Assembly: GCA_024226255.1 (NCBI GenBank)
Contig: JAAELU010000522.1
Span: forward strand, 1 to 34,156
Reading direction: 5' to 3'
From: a bacterium
GTDB taxonomy: Bacteria; Actinomycetota; Acidimicrobiia; Spongiisociales; UBA5794
DNA length: 34,156 nt
In this document: positions 25,301 to 32,893 of the stretch, in pieces
Numbering within the stretch: the stretch's first letter is position 1
How the letters are laid out: the number at the start of each line of letters is the position of its first letter
The notes under the pieces: generated by a model
Told to the model about the DNA's origin: nothing
Database searches by the model: none
What the model saw: only the letters and a program-made list of their open reading frames with translations
Made by a program: the position numbers and the translations under genes

Positions 25301-25571
25301 GCGGACTAACCGAATGAAGCTGACCGATGTTTGGGTGCACAACAACACCGTCCACATGAACGGTGTCGCCCGAACCGGGATCACGCTGACAGGCGGGGTG
25401 ACCGATACGAGTTACTACACGTCGCGCAACAACCGGTTCGACTACAACACGTACACGTTCGACTATTCGAGCCAATGGCACAAGCCGTTCTTCTGGATCG
25501 GCGGCCAAGCCTCGGAGCAGACGTGGAAGGCTGCCGGCATGGGAGCCCACAGCAACTACTCCTACATCTAG
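22329..25571 (+). CDS. secreted two-LamG-like, cadherin-like, beta-helix protein
   Basis: A 1080-aa exported protein. The signal peptide spans residues 1-46 (basic start, hydrophobic MASLAMVASVLTVALAF, cleavage near ADA-AD). Two homologous beta-sandwich repeats of about 225 residues follow (about 50-275 and 281-508), both with YLTLNG-like starts, WPGA, RVQF, NNTG.W.IG, KGD..YV..WR and a GNGWTY end; they look like LamG/concanavalin-like carbohydrate-binding domains. After a run of prolines (about 513-521) comes a cadherin/VCBS-type domain (523-620, LANDTDPENDALSV). The C-terminal half (626-1080) is an Asn-rich right-handed beta-helix (VTIQNLVIEKY, IKNNTIRYNNGYAI, VEVVGNTLRDNADGI) as in polysaccharide lyases and epimerases. 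There is no surface anchor. The TTG start has AAGGGG upstream. Confidence 0.88.
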   Translation: MYRTTGSITASFFSRSRTARWRVVMASLAMVASVLTVALAFPADAADNRDGYLTLNGGDYLVADTFANGVGDLDVIFYAAADDWSANGLQAIVAHWPGATANQAMRVQFTSAGHLQLVVKDSAGKGHSFSAWATDMSLVNGRGYWFRTRFDASSPAGSTTKFYVSSDPITKTPTDVTWGNTVRTSTDNQAITLRNNTGRWTIGAAEGGSGSRFKGDLGYVGVWRNGWSTTNGTRIVNMNFRIADQASNGYATWTESSHTWTVKGNGWTYSEPTGNNPPPSNGNYMNLNGSAGTYLTTPSTSNGSSNMEFQFYVAPDDYTNGTQTILARWPGAEDKSKIRVQFAPSGLLQVLIKDVSGGASWVFNGLKASALGLANGEGQWFRVRVDVNDGSGSRAVFWSSDAPASANPASIGWGSADNVSKKTSVLNPRNNTGKWEIGSYNSGADGRLKGDVHYVALWRSGYATSGTKVLDLDLRDSAKAADANEAWSVWLDSVGNTWTARGNGWTYVTDDTPPPPPPPPTNTKPTAKTDHFTVTEGQTLVITRSSLLANDTDPENDALSVKSVSSPSSMGRAVTANGTKWNYTAGSNAGGAVDTITYTIEDTAGNTDNGQIKVTIENDGGGDPTGYDVIINPGDNIASIVAGKPNGTSFYIKAGKYRLQQIQPKHGMTFVGQNGAVLSGAKKLTSFGQSGGLWYADGQTQGTGGISQGSEYGWCGTSGNNACVFPEQLIINNVQQEQVDTKGEVGAGEFYFDYSANRIWFKTSPTGKTVETSVTRYAFWGNADNVTIQNLVIEKYANPGPHGAINPRMGRIGSPADDWTIKNNTIRYNNGYAILLEDGLDIIGNNIHHNGHMGIAGNGSNILIKNNEIAYSCLHDYNCWPGLGALKLVDVHNTTVKGNYVHHNYTHALHSDELCTNLVFEDNIVTDNEGAGLSQEISAGAVIRNNVFERNGFKPDGGRVAGIIILNSRDVEVVGNTLRDNADGIILRQDQRTNRMKLTDVWVHNNTVHMNGVARTGITLTGGVTDTSYYTSRNNRFDYNTYTFDYSSQWHKPFFWIGGQASEQTWKAAGMGAHSNYSYI

Positions 25572-25597
25572 GAGCCAGTGAGTCCATCAAGCAGATG

Positions 25598-25629
25598 AGG
25601 GGCGGCCCAGTCGGGTCGCCCCTCTCTTG
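25598..25629 (+). terminator. intrinsic terminator after the beta-helix gene
   Basis: GAGGGGCG at 25598-25605 pairs with CGCCCCTC at 25618-25625. A G-T pair and GGCCC/GGG extend the stem around the AGTC loop, and CTT follows. It starts 26 nt after the stop codon. Strong stem, short T-run. Confidence 0.8.
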
Positions 25630-25725
25630 GTGGTCGGCAGAAGCCCGCCGGGCCCAATCGAGACAGATGCCGAGCAACCGATCTCACCTACACTTACCGA
25701 CCGCCCGCCGTTCGAAAGGCCCCGC

Positions 25726-26880
25726 GTGCGCATTTTCCAAGTTACGACGCAGTACCGCGAGGCTGGCGGTGAGGACTCCGTGGTCGCCGCAGAAACCGAA
25801 CTGCTGCGCGCCGCCGGCCACGAGGTGATCGAGTGGCGCAACGCCAATCCCGCAGGCGGGGCGGCCGCGGCAAAGGCACTCCTTCAGTCCCCATGGAACC
25901 GCAAAGCCGCTGCCGAGGTTGCCAGCGCCGCCAAGGCCGCACAACCCGACGTCGTCCATGTTCACAACACTTGGTACGCCACGTCGCCGGCCGCATTCCC
26001 TGCAATCAATGAAGCCGTCGACGCTCCCATCGTCATGACGCTCCACAACTATCGATTGGCCTGTGCCAACGGCGTGTTCTTGAGAGATGGTGCACCGTGT
26101 GAACTGTGCGTCGGCAATGGGCCGTGGCGCGCGGTGCGCTACGGGTGTTACCGAGAATCCCGCCCCGCCTCGGTGTTCGCCGCCGCCACCATCTCGGTCA
26201 ATCGACGGCGCGGCTCGTGGCGCGACAATGTCGACCGCTACCTGGCGCTCACGGAGTTCGCCAAAGGACGGCTCGTGGCATCCGGACTCGACGAGAGCCG
26301 GATCCGTATCAAACCCAACTTCGTGCCCGACCCGGGCAACAGGGAGGCACCGCCAAGCGCTTCTTCGCAACTACTCGTGGTGGGTCGAATCGTCGACGGC
26401 AAGGGAATCGTCACCCTGGCAGATGCCTGGCAACAAGCACCGCCGCCCGGCCTCGAGCTGGTGGCGATGGGCGACGGCCCGCTGCTGGACGAGCTACGGG
26501 CTCGCGACATCGCAGGCATGACGTTTGCCGGCCGCGTTGACCACGATGAGGTGATCCGCCAGATGAGCCGCTCTCGTGCACTGATCTTCCCGTCCAAGTA
26601 CTACGAGGCAATGCCCATGACCCTCGTCGAAGCGTTTGCAGCCGGTCTCCCGGTGCTCGGCTCAGCACGGGGGGCCATGACCGAGATGCTGGCCCCGCTT
26701 GGTGACGACTGGTCGGTACCGGCCGGCGACGCCAACGCATGGTCACAGGCCCTGCAACGGCTGGCCAACGATGGCTGGGTGGACGAGGCCGGTCGAGTCG
26801 GACGCGGCCTCTGGGAGGACCTGTATGGCCCTCAGGCGGCGCTGCGCAACCTCGAAGCGGCATACACCTTCAACGTCTAG
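25726..26880 (+). CDS. family 4 glycosyltransferase
   Basis: A 384-aa GT-B enzyme. The N-terminal domain has VTTQYREAGGEDSVVAAE, the GGED signature of a GT4 subgroup, and VHVHNTWYATSP. A Cys-containing insertion (CELCVGNG...YGCYRES, about 120-145) follows. The C-terminal domain has LLVVGRIVDGKGI, AMGDGPLLDEL and the E-x7-E motif in YYEAMPMTLVEAFAAGLPV. It is a cytosolic enzyme adding a sugar to the growing lipid-linked repeat unit. I chose the GTG at 25726 because AAAGG precedes it and it gives the family N-terminus; the frame extends back to 25627 into the terminator. Its last 11 bases overlap the end of the convergent ligase gene. Confidence 0.87.
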   Translation: MRIFQVTTQYREAGGEDSVVAAETELLRAAGHEVIEWRNANPAGGAAAAKALLQSPWNRKAAAEVASAAKAAQPDVVHVHNTWYATSPAAFPAINEAVDAPIVMTLHNYRLACANGVFLRDGAPCELCVGNGPWRAVRYGCYRESRPASVFAAATISVNRRRGSWRDNVDRYLALTEFAKGRLVASGLDESRIRIKPNFVPDPGNREAPPSASSQLLVVGRIVDGKGIVTLADAWQQAPPPGLELVAMGDGPLLDELRARDIAGMTFAGRVDHDEVIRQMSRSRALIFPSKYYEAMPMTLVEAFAAGLPVLGSARGAMTEMLAPLGDDWSVPAGDANAWSQALQRLANDGWVDEAGRVGRGLWEDLYGPQAALRNLEAAYTFNV

Positions 26881-28252
26881 CTACCGCCCTACTGCGTCTG
26901 GCGGGCGGCGCATTGGGGGCGTAGAGACTCGCCGACTGCTGATTGGGGCGCAGTCCCATTGAATCTGCCAGCGCCACAATGAGCGCAAACATCATGAGGT
27001 TGGTGTTGAACCAGGCCCCGAAGCCGAGGCCCACGAAGTTCTGCAAGGTCAACGGAATGATCAGGATTGTGAATGGGACATCGATCTTGCGCCTTAGGTG
27101 GCGGAAGGACCACGTCAGGGTGCGCAGTACGGCAAACATGAAGGGAAGAAACCCGAGCAGGCCGACCCCGACCAGCGATTCGATGAACCCATTGTGCAAG
27201 TGCGTCACAAAGTCCAAGTCAACCGAACGCAAGGCGACAAAACGACCCCCGACGCCAAAGCCGTACCCGGTGAGAGGTTGTTTCTGCCACGCCTCGATTC
27301 CGGCGGTCCACAGGTTGGTGCGACCCGTCAATGTGACTAGCGAACCGGTCACTTGGTTGCGAGAAACGATTCCCCAGAGCGTCTCCCAATTGACGATGGT
27401 GAACAGAGAAACGGCCGGAGCGATGAGGAACAGGAACAACGTCCGCCGGTACATCACGAACAGTAGCGACATCGACACGAGCCAGATGATGACGCCCTGC
27501 CGGCCTGAGCTGAGCACCGTCGAAATGGACCCCATCACCATGAGCGCCAGCCAATGCATCTTCGGTTCCCCGCGTTTGGCGGTAAAAACGTGCGCCAAGG
27601 CGAACGCGGCCAACATTGCCCCTACGGCCGAGAACCCATTGGGACCGCCGAATGGCGCCACCATTGTCTCGTTGAAAAAGAAGCCGGGCCTCGACAGTGT
27701 CACCGCGAAGACGCTGGGGACCAAGATGAACCCGGAGATCGCCACAGCAATCAGGAACCCCTCCAGGTACAGCACAAACTGAAGGGACCGGCGGGCCGCA
27801 TCAATGCTGTCACGTCGGGTGGCAATGACGTAGCCGAGGCCGAAGGCAACGCCGATCTCGAGCACTTTGCCCGCAGTGTTGAGCAGAAACACCGACCAGA
27901 GAACCGAGAGTCCGGCGACGGCGAAGTAGGCGCCTAGGGCGAATACCCCCCACAGCTTGCGCCGAACCACAACCGCCAACCGGGCCTGTGGCAGGAATAG
28001 CGGCAAGATGACGACCAGGGCCGCCACCGCGAGGGCACCACGGGCGATCGTCTCGATGACGAACGGATTGTTGAGGGAGTCCTCGGCTCCGGTACGGGTC
28101 GCCCGGGAGTGGAACGCCAGCAGCAGCAGAACCATGGCGGTGTGCTCGCGGCCAAGTCCTGCGCTGAGCCGCCGCAATCGTGTGGCCCAGCCCATACGCG
28201 TGATGCCGACGGCGATCACCCAGAGGGCTCCCGTCCAAATCAGGCCGACCAT
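26870..28252 (-). CDS. O-antigen ligase/polymerase-like membrane protein
   Basis: A 460-aa protein with about 11-12 membrane segments. The periplasmic-loop motifs of the Wzy_C/O-antigen ligase family are clear: LSSGRQGVIIWLV, TGRTNLWTAGIEAWQKQPLTGYGFG, and THLHNGFIESLVGVGLLG with the conserved His. It would polymerise repeat units or attach glycan chains on the outer face of the membrane. The N-terminus MVGLIWTGALW is a membrane segment itself, so the start looks right. The C-terminal tail is basic and Pro-rich. It is 12 nt downstream of the beta-propeller gene and is probably on its transcript. Confidence 0.87.
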   Translation of the reverse strand: MVGLIWTGALWVIAVGITRMGWATRLRRLSAGLGREHTAMVLLLLAFHSRATRTGAEDSLNNPFVIETIARGALAVAALVVILPLFLPQARLAVVVRRKLWGVFALGAYFAVAGLSVLWSVFLLNTAGKVLEIGVAFGLGYVIATRRDSIDAARRSLQFVLYLEGFLIAVAISGFILVPSVFAVTLSRPGFFFNETMVAPFGGPNGFSAVGAMLAAFALAHVFTAKRGEPKMHWLALMVMGSISTVLSSGRQGVIIWLVSMSLLFVMYRRTLFLFLIAPAVSLFTIVNWETLWGIVSRNQVTGSLVTLTGRTNLWTAGIEAWQKQPLTGYGFGVGGRFVALRSVDLDFVTHLHNGFIESLVGVGLLGFLPFMFAVLRTLTWSFRHLRRKIDVPFTILIIPLTLQNFVGLGFGAWFNTNLMMFALIVALADSMGLRPNQQSASLYAPNAPPARRSRAVARR

Positions 28253-28264
28253 GGTCGTTGGCTC

Positions 28265-29248
28265 CTAGTTAGGGCTCTCTACAGGAAAGATACTGAAAAC
28301 TGCGTTCAGATCGTGGTCCTCGAGCACGATTCGCTTCACCAGCTTCCTCTCCTTGAGGTCGTAGCGGGCAATGTGCGTCGGCATACTCTTGCGGAATCCG
28401 TCCTTGACCCACGCCACATTCTCGCGAAGTGCCGTGGGGCGAAGTCGGGAGAACCCGACCCAGGCACCGTCGTCATCGGGCAGTATTCCCCGACACCAGC
28501 CGAGCTGGGGCTCACCATCCTCGAGTGAGCTCAGGTCGAGCCGATCCTCGATCTCGAGTGTCTTGGAATTGGCAACAACGATGTGGCCACTCACGGCGGT
28601 GAAGTAGACATGGTCGCCATACGGCACACCGTCGTGCACCCGCTCGACGTTGATGTCGATCCGGCGATCGGGATTCTCGAGCGAGACGGCATCCTTCTGC
28701 TTGAAACGGGTACCCCACACCTCGCCATCGATTTCGAACACATGATTCGGGTGCGACTCGTACGGCTTGGTACTCGACACCTTGCGGTAATCCATCTCCG
28801 GATCGAAGTTCTCCCACGGATCACGACCGACCGTGTTCCACTCGCGAATGACCGTACCTTCGTAGTCCATTTCCAGAATCTGATCGAGGCCCGTGTTGAC
28901 GACGAGCAGTGTGTTGCGCTCGGTTGGCCGCACGTGATGGACGTCATGGAAACGCGGGAGGCTGATGTAGTGCTTGACTGCCAGCTCCGGATAGCTGTAG
29001 ATGATGACCTCGGTCTGGGTCGTCAGGTACAAGAGATCGTTGGCGAAGGTGCCCTGCTTGAAGAGAATCGCCGGCTCTTCATCGGCAACGGCATCGGGCG
29101 GAGATTCGTAGGACAGCTCGACGTTTACGGCGTCGGTGTCTGTGTCCACTGTGAGCAGGTGACCTCGAACGTATTTGTACCACTGTGCCGTTCCGGCCCG
29201 CAGAGAGCGCGGTCGCCGCTGCTGGCCGCCGGTTACTAGCAGTTTCAT
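28265..29248 (-). CDS. beta-propeller-like protein of unknown function
   Basis: A 327-aa protein without signal peptide or membrane segment. Repeating beta-strand units end in patterns such as LLYLTTQTEVIIYSYPEL, TLLVVNTGLDQILEMDYEG, HPNHVFEIDGEVWGT and HIVVANSKTLEIEDRL, consistent with a five- to seven-bladed propeller. Conserved-looking His residues (FHDVHHV, SHPNH) lie in the loops, a weak resemblance to arylsulfotransferase or DUF4915-type propellers. I cannot name the family. The ATG at 29248 has GGAAGG 7 nt upstream and was preferred over the ATG at 29272. It sits between a PAPS sulfotransferase and the O-antigen ligase, so a glycan-related role is likely. Confidence 0.75.
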   Translation of the reverse strand: MKLLVTGGQQRRPRSLRAGTAQWYKYVRGHLLTVDTDTDAVNVELSYESPPDAVADEEPAILFKQGTFANDLLYLTTQTEVIIYSYPELAVKHYISLPRFHDVHHVRPTERNTLLVVNTGLDQILEMDYEGTVIREWNTVGRDPWENFDPEMDYRKVSSTKPYESHPNHVFEIDGEVWGTRFKQKDAVSLENPDRRIDINVERVHDGVPYGDHVYFTAVSGHIVVANSKTLEIEDRLDLSSLEDGEPQLGWCRGILPDDDGAWVGFSRLRPTALRENVAWVKDGFRKSMPTHIARYDLKERKLVKRIVLEDHDLNAVFSIFPVESPN

Positions 29249-29403
29249 CTTTGCACCTTCCAAGTTATTCATCTACTCACGATTCATCCGCAAGATCCCT
29301 ACCGGCTTGTGGGGTTTGAGCTCGGGCAGCGTAATGCGTCCCCCAAAGACATTGGTTGACCCAAGTGCCGCCCGTTCTGCCCTACCAGCGCGGACGCCCC
29401 GAG

Positions 29404-29433
29404 ATTATATGACGCCCCCCGGCTGAGCGGCAA
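29404..29433 (-). promoter_or_regulatory. promoter of the beta-propeller/ligase operon
   Basis: On the minus strand TTGCCG (29428-29433), an 18-nt spacer and a perfect TATAAT (29404-29409). The predicted start near 29397 leaves a leader of about 150 nt before the ATG at 29248. This is the best promoter in the window. Confidence 0.65.
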
Positions 29434-29468
29434 TGGCCTATTCGGCCACCACCAGAGGGACTAACCCC

Positions 29469-30368
29469 TCAGGGCCGGGCCACAAACGGCTCATATCCAG
29501 AGTTCAAGATGAGATCGCCCGTCACCTTCGTGAAGTGATCCTCGACCTCCGGCGTGAAGTGGTTCTTCCAATCGCCGACCACACCCTTGCGCAAATGGTC
29601 CTGCTTGTCCTCTTCGCCTTTGCGGCGACCTCCGCTCAGGTTCTCGAAACTGTGATCAGCCACGAGGTTGACGAGGACCTTTTCGGGCAGGCGAATGTCA
29701 CAATGTTTGAAAATCTCGCCAAAGGTCTCCACTCCGTTGGGACCGTTGAGATCTTCGTAGCGGAATATCCGCTCCTTGTCCGTTAGCGCACCCGGCTCGA
29801 ACCAAGATCCCACCGCGTCGAAAAGACCGAAATCTGCCAGCCAATCGATGGCGTACTTGAGCCCCTCCGGCTGCGGCAGGTCGCCCAATACCTCTCGGGT
29901 TTCGAGTACCCGTCCCATCGGTCGATGCGAATAGCGCGCCGAGAAGTACCAAGACACGACGACGTCACGGGGGTCGCGGACAACAAATATCCCGCGGTAC
30001 TCCCCCGGCTTGACCGACTGTCTATAGCTGTCGAGATCGCTGTAGATGGGGGTGACGGCCGTGCTCTCGGGCATTATCGAGGGAAGTACCCGCTCAGGAA
30101 TCCGCCGCGAGTCGATCCCGTTCGGCATAAACGACTCATAGTGATGGGCCCGCAAGCCTGAATACTTGTAGACCCGCCAATCCTGCATGACATTGCGGAT
30201 CCATTGGCTACCGCTCTTGTGGACGGTGCAGTGGTAAATGTTGCGCACCGGGGTGCGATAGCTTGGACGAACCAGCTTTGAGCGGCTCTGCATCGCCAGG
30301 TACTTGAGTTTTCGCTTAACCTTGGGCACCGAGAGCCCAGCCAGACGCTGCGTGAACTTCTTCAACAT
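29469..30368 (-). CDS. PAPS-dependent sulfotransferase
   Basis: A 299-aa cytosolic-type sulfotransferase. The 5'-phosphosulfate loop is HKSGSQWIRNV (Lys51-Trp56). The 3'-phosphate site is FVVRDPRDVVVSWY (Arg131, Ser139). The C-terminal RKGVVGDWKNHFT (about 260-272) is the RKG..GDWK motif of sulfotransferase family 1 enzymes. It would transfer sulfate from PAPS to a hydroxyl, most likely on the polysaccharide or its lipid-linked precursor given the surroundings. The N-terminus is basic and may associate with membrane. It lies upstream of the beta-propeller gene on the same strand, with a separate promoter between them. A weak GGAG lies about 15 nt before the ATG. Confidence 0.92.
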   Translation of the reverse strand: MLKKFTQRLAGLSVPKVKRKLKYLAMQSRSKLVRPSYRTPVRNIYHCTVHKSGSQWIRNVMQDWRVYKYSGLRAHHYESFMPNGIDSRRIPERVLPSIMPESTAVTPIYSDLDSYRQSVKPGEYRGIFVVRDPRDVVVSWYFSARYSHRPMGRVLETREVLGDLPQPEGLKYAIDWLADFGLFDAVGSWFEPGALTDKERIFRYEDLNGPNGVETFGEIFKHCDIRLPEKVLVNLVADHSFENLSGGRRKGEEDKQDHLRKGVVGDWKNHFTPEVEDHFTKVTGDLILNSGYEPFVARP

Positions 30369-30396
30369 TGTTTATTCGCGCTCCGATTAGAACCTT

Positions 30397-30549
30397 ATGG
30401 CGGTGCCGTCCAGCGACGATACCGCCCCTAGCGTTGACGCCTCCGTGTATGACGACGTGGTGGCGCAACTGGCTGATGAATATCCAGGAACCGACAGCGA
30501 GCCGTCGACCGCGCTGCTCTCACGAGCAGTAGCGTCACCGGCAGTTTAA
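30397..30549 (+). CDS. small acidic ORF, 50 aa
   Basis: Short open frame from ATG to TAA. It reads MAVPSSDDTAP, then an amphipathic helix-like SVYDDVVAQLADEYPG, a short linker and STALLSRAVASPAV. The composition is protein-like and acidic, resembling actinobacterial small three-helix dimerisation proteins in its V..V...L...YPG pattern. That resemblance is tentative, and no clear ribosome binding site is visible. It sits between the divergent sulfotransferase and flippase genes, 45 nt before the latter. Confidence 0.45.
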   Translation: MAVPSSDDTAPSVDASVYDDVVAQLADEYPGTDSEPSTALLSRAVASPAV

Positions 30550-30593
30550 CTACCCATGAAGACATCACATTCAACCGAGAGCAGCCCGACAGA

Positions 30594-31922
30594 ATGAACC
30601 TGCGCCGCGCCCTGTCCGCCGGGATGATTGACTCGGGTTTCGCGTCGCTGGCCACGTTCGCCCTCAATCTATATGCAATTGGGCGCTGGGGCGGCTCGAA
30701 CCCTGACCTCCTTGGGATGTACTTCCTCTTTGCGACCGCCTTCTTCATGGCATCGGCGATTCCCTATCAGCTGCTGTTCCTACCGGCCGAGAGAGAATCA
30801 TTGTCGCTGCCGGCCGCGAGCCGACTCAGCCTGATGAATCGAGTCCTCGTTCTGGGCTTGCCAACCTCAGTGCTCAGCGCCTCACTAGTCGGGCTGGCGG
30901 CAATCGTCGGCCTCGTCAAGGACTTCACGCTGGCCGAGCTGACGCCGTTTCTGATCACAGCTGCCGTAGCGGCGGTCTTCTCTCCAATGCAGAACTACTC
31001 CCGGCGTCTGCTGCACCTGGCGGGCAAGAGCTGGTCGGCGGCGGCCGTGTCAGTCGTTCAATTCGCGACTGCGCTGGCGGCCCTCTTTGGATTGCTGGCT
31101 CTCGGTGTGGCGCCGCGGTGGCTGCCGCTCGGAGCGCTCGCGCTGGCCAACATCGTCTCGCTGACCGTCGGACTCGCAATCAGCCGGTCGGCGGTACAGC
31201 GCATGTCCCCAGCCGATTCAGAAGTCGCCGCGACCGTGCAGGAAACGCTTACGTTCGGTTCGCTATCGCTATCGGGACGTTGGCTGGTCACCACCAGCCT
31301 GCTCTCGACCGGTACCAACTTTGCGGTAGAGAGCATCATCACGCTGTTGGCCGGACCGGTGGCTCTGGGCTTTGCCGGTTCCGCCAAGACCGTCGCTCAG
31401 CCGGTCCTGGTGTTGGCCAGCGGCTTGCGGTCGGTGCTCGGTCCCAAGTCGATGGAAGCCGCCGCGGCCCGCGACCGGACTGCTGCCCGCCACCACGCTC
31501 GCACGTTCTACAACCTGACGGCGGCCGCAGTCATCGGCTACAGCGCCTTTGCCGGATTCGCCTGGGCGCTGAACCCGCTTTCGGCGCTGGTCGACAACGC
31601 ATACACGATCCCGGGCCTGGTGGTCATGAGCATCTTTGCGGCTGGGCTCAACGCGGCCGCCTTCCCCGGTCGAACCGAGTTGATCGGCGCCAACCGCGAG
31701 ACGGTGCTCCTCCAAACCGAGATGGTCGCCAACTCACTGCAACTGACGGTGGCCACCGTGTTCGCCGCGCTTGCCGGAGCCGCTACGAACTTCGGGATCT
31801 TCGCCCGGCCGGTCGCGTTCGCCATACTTGGTGGGTCTCGGTTGGTCGTTTACAAACGGGCGCTTGATCGCCTCTACTCTTCTCGCTCCGAGAAGAGTAG
31901 AACGGAAACTAAGCCAGCATGA
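30594..31922 (+). CDS. polysaccharide flippase-like membrane protein
   Basis: A 442-aa protein with about 12 hydrophobic segments spread through its length and short loops, consistent with the MOP/Wzx group of lipid-linked oligosaccharide flippases. Examples are GFASLATFALNLYAIGRW at the start, then LITAAVAAVFSPM, VSVVQFATALAALFGLLAL and LGFAGSAKTVAQPVLVLASG. No single motif proves the family, but size, topology and the neighbouring ligase and glycosyltransferases fit. It would move the lipid-linked repeat unit across the membrane. The stop codon overlaps the ATG of the kinase gene (ATGA), and a perfect 12-bp hairpin lies in its last codons. Confidence 0.78.
   Translation: MNLRRALSAGMIDSGFASLATFALNLYAIGRWGGSNPDLLGMYFLFATAFFMASAIPYQLLFLPAERESLSLPAASRLSLMNRVLVLGLPTSVLSASLVGLAAIVGLVKDFTLAELTPFLITAAVAAVFSPMQNYSRRLLHLAGKSWSAAAVSVVQFATALAALFGLLALGVAPRWLPLGALALANIVSLTVGLAISRSAVQRMSPADSEVAATVQETLTFGSLSLSGRWLVTTSLLSTGTNFAVESIITLLAGPVALGFAGSAKTVAQPVLVLASGLRSVLGPKSMEAAAARDRTAARHHARTFYNLTAAAVIGYSAFAGFAWALNPLSALVDNAYTIPGLVVMSIFAAGLNAAAFPGRTELIGANRETVLLQTEMVANSLQLTVATVFAALAGAATNFGIFARPVAFAILGGSRLVVYKRALDRLYSSRSEKSRTETKPA
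31874..31900 (+). other. perfect 12-bp hairpin in the flippase 3' end
   Basis: CTACTCTTCTCG (31874-31885) and CGAGAAGAGTAG (31889-31900) are exact complements around a 3-nt loop. The hairpin is translated as part of the flippase tail and ends 18 nt before the ATG of the next gene. No T-run follows, so it is more likely an mRNA stability or coupling element than a terminator. Confidence 0.7.
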
Positions 31923-32824
31923 GCCGATACAAGAACTTCCCTCCGGGCTGGGAGAACATCAAGGTGCCGCTCGACTCGAAGGCGGCAACGCTGGCCGGAA
32001 TGGGGACATACGCCCCGTGCCTGCCCAAAGGGATTTGGGGTCAGCGCGTGCTCTGGGCATTGGTGCGCATCGGCGGATCGAGGGCCCTGCCGGGCAAATC
32101 GTTCGAGTGGACCCCGCCACTGGCCGCCGATGATTGGCAGTCGCTCAACAAGGCGATGGTGGAGGCGGTTGGGCCGTTCGATTCGCATACCGTCTACGAA
32201 CGCCGCCGTGGTCGCGCCGGCTTGTTGATGCTGCTGATGCGCGAGAGTCGACCGGTGGGCTTCCTCAAGGCCAGACACGGCGCTGCGGACGAGATCGCCC
32301 GCGAACGTCTCGCCCTAGAGGCGCTCGAAGCAACTCCGCCCCATAGCTTCCGGGTTCCCCGAGTCCTCGGCGCCGGCGCCGTCGCCGACTGGCACTTCGT
32401 CGTCACGACGGCAATGCCATCGGGCATTCACTCCATGCTGCATACCGCGCCACCCGTCGCAATCCACGAGGAGATCGAGGCAGCGCTCGCGGTTCTCCCT
32501 AAGGACGAGGACACTCCGGACCACTGGCGCCCCTACCACGGTGACTTCACCCCGTGGAACCTGCGCCGCTTCAAAACAGGACATCCGTGGTTGTTCGATT
32601 GGGAAGAGTCCGGATGGGCGCCTCCCGGAGCCGATGCCGTGTTCTATCGGGCCAGCGCCTACGCCATCGGGAGGCAGGTTGACGACAGGCCATTCGAGGA
32701 TGACGAAGCAAGCGACTTCTGGCGGCAATGGGTGGCGGAACGCAGCGCCGCCAACGCGGCCGCCGGACTAGAGGAACGCCCCCTCGATAGAGGCCTCGCC
32801 GAAGTCTTCCGCAAGGCCACGTGA
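31919..32824 (+). CDS. APH-fold small-molecule kinase
   Basis: A 301-aa protein of the aminoglycoside phosphotransferase/choline kinase fold. The catalytic loop is YHGDFTPWNLRR (His207, Asp209, Asn214), the metal-binding Asp is in LFDWEESGW (Asp227), and Lys117 (GFLKARH) with a downstream Glu in IARERLALE fits the ATP site. The first 70 residues are not kinase-like and contain KGIWGQRVLWALVRIGG. In a polysaccharide locus it may phosphorylate a sugar or a lipid-linked intermediate; resistance is unlikely. It is coupled to the flippase by an ATGA overlap and ends just before a bidirectional terminator. Confidence 0.83.
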   Translation: MSRYKNFPPGWENIKVPLDSKAATLAGMGTYAPCLPKGIWGQRVLWALVRIGGSRALPGKSFEWTPPLAADDWQSLNKAMVEAVGPFDSHTVYERRRGRAGLLMLLMRESRPVGFLKARHGAADEIARERLALEALEATPPHSFRVPRVLGAGAVADWHFVVTTAMPSGIHSMLHTAPPVAIHEEIEAALAVLPKDEDTPDHWRPYHGDFTPWNLRRFKTGHPWLFDWEESGWAPPGADAVFYRASAYAIGRQVDDRPFEDDEASDFWRQWVAERSAANAAAGLEERPLDRGLAEVFRKAT

Positions 32825-32831
32825 GTAGTCC

Positions 32832-32880
32832 GTTTGTTGTGCTTAAACGGCCCCTGCAATGGCCTCTGAGCACAACAAAC
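32832..32880. terminator. bidirectional terminator between convergent genes
   Basis: GTTTGTTGTGCT (32832-32843) and AGCACAACAAAC (32869-32880) form a perfect 12-bp stem. The 25-nt loop contains GGCC...GGCC that can pair inside it. It fills most of the gap between the kinase stop (plus) and the nucleotidyltransferase stop (minus). Confidence 0.7.
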
Positions 32881-32893
32881 CGGGTCGAGTCCC

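Noticed and set aside
24645-25550. 301-aa open frame antisense to the beta-helix gene
   Set aside because: Shadow of the real frame: Val/Asp-rich composition follows from the Asn/Ile-rich sense codons, and it lies wholly inside the secreted protein gene.
31919-32824. Aminoglycoside resistance gene
   Set aside because: Only the general APH fold is seen; coupling to a flippase in a polysaccharide locus argues for a metabolic kinase.
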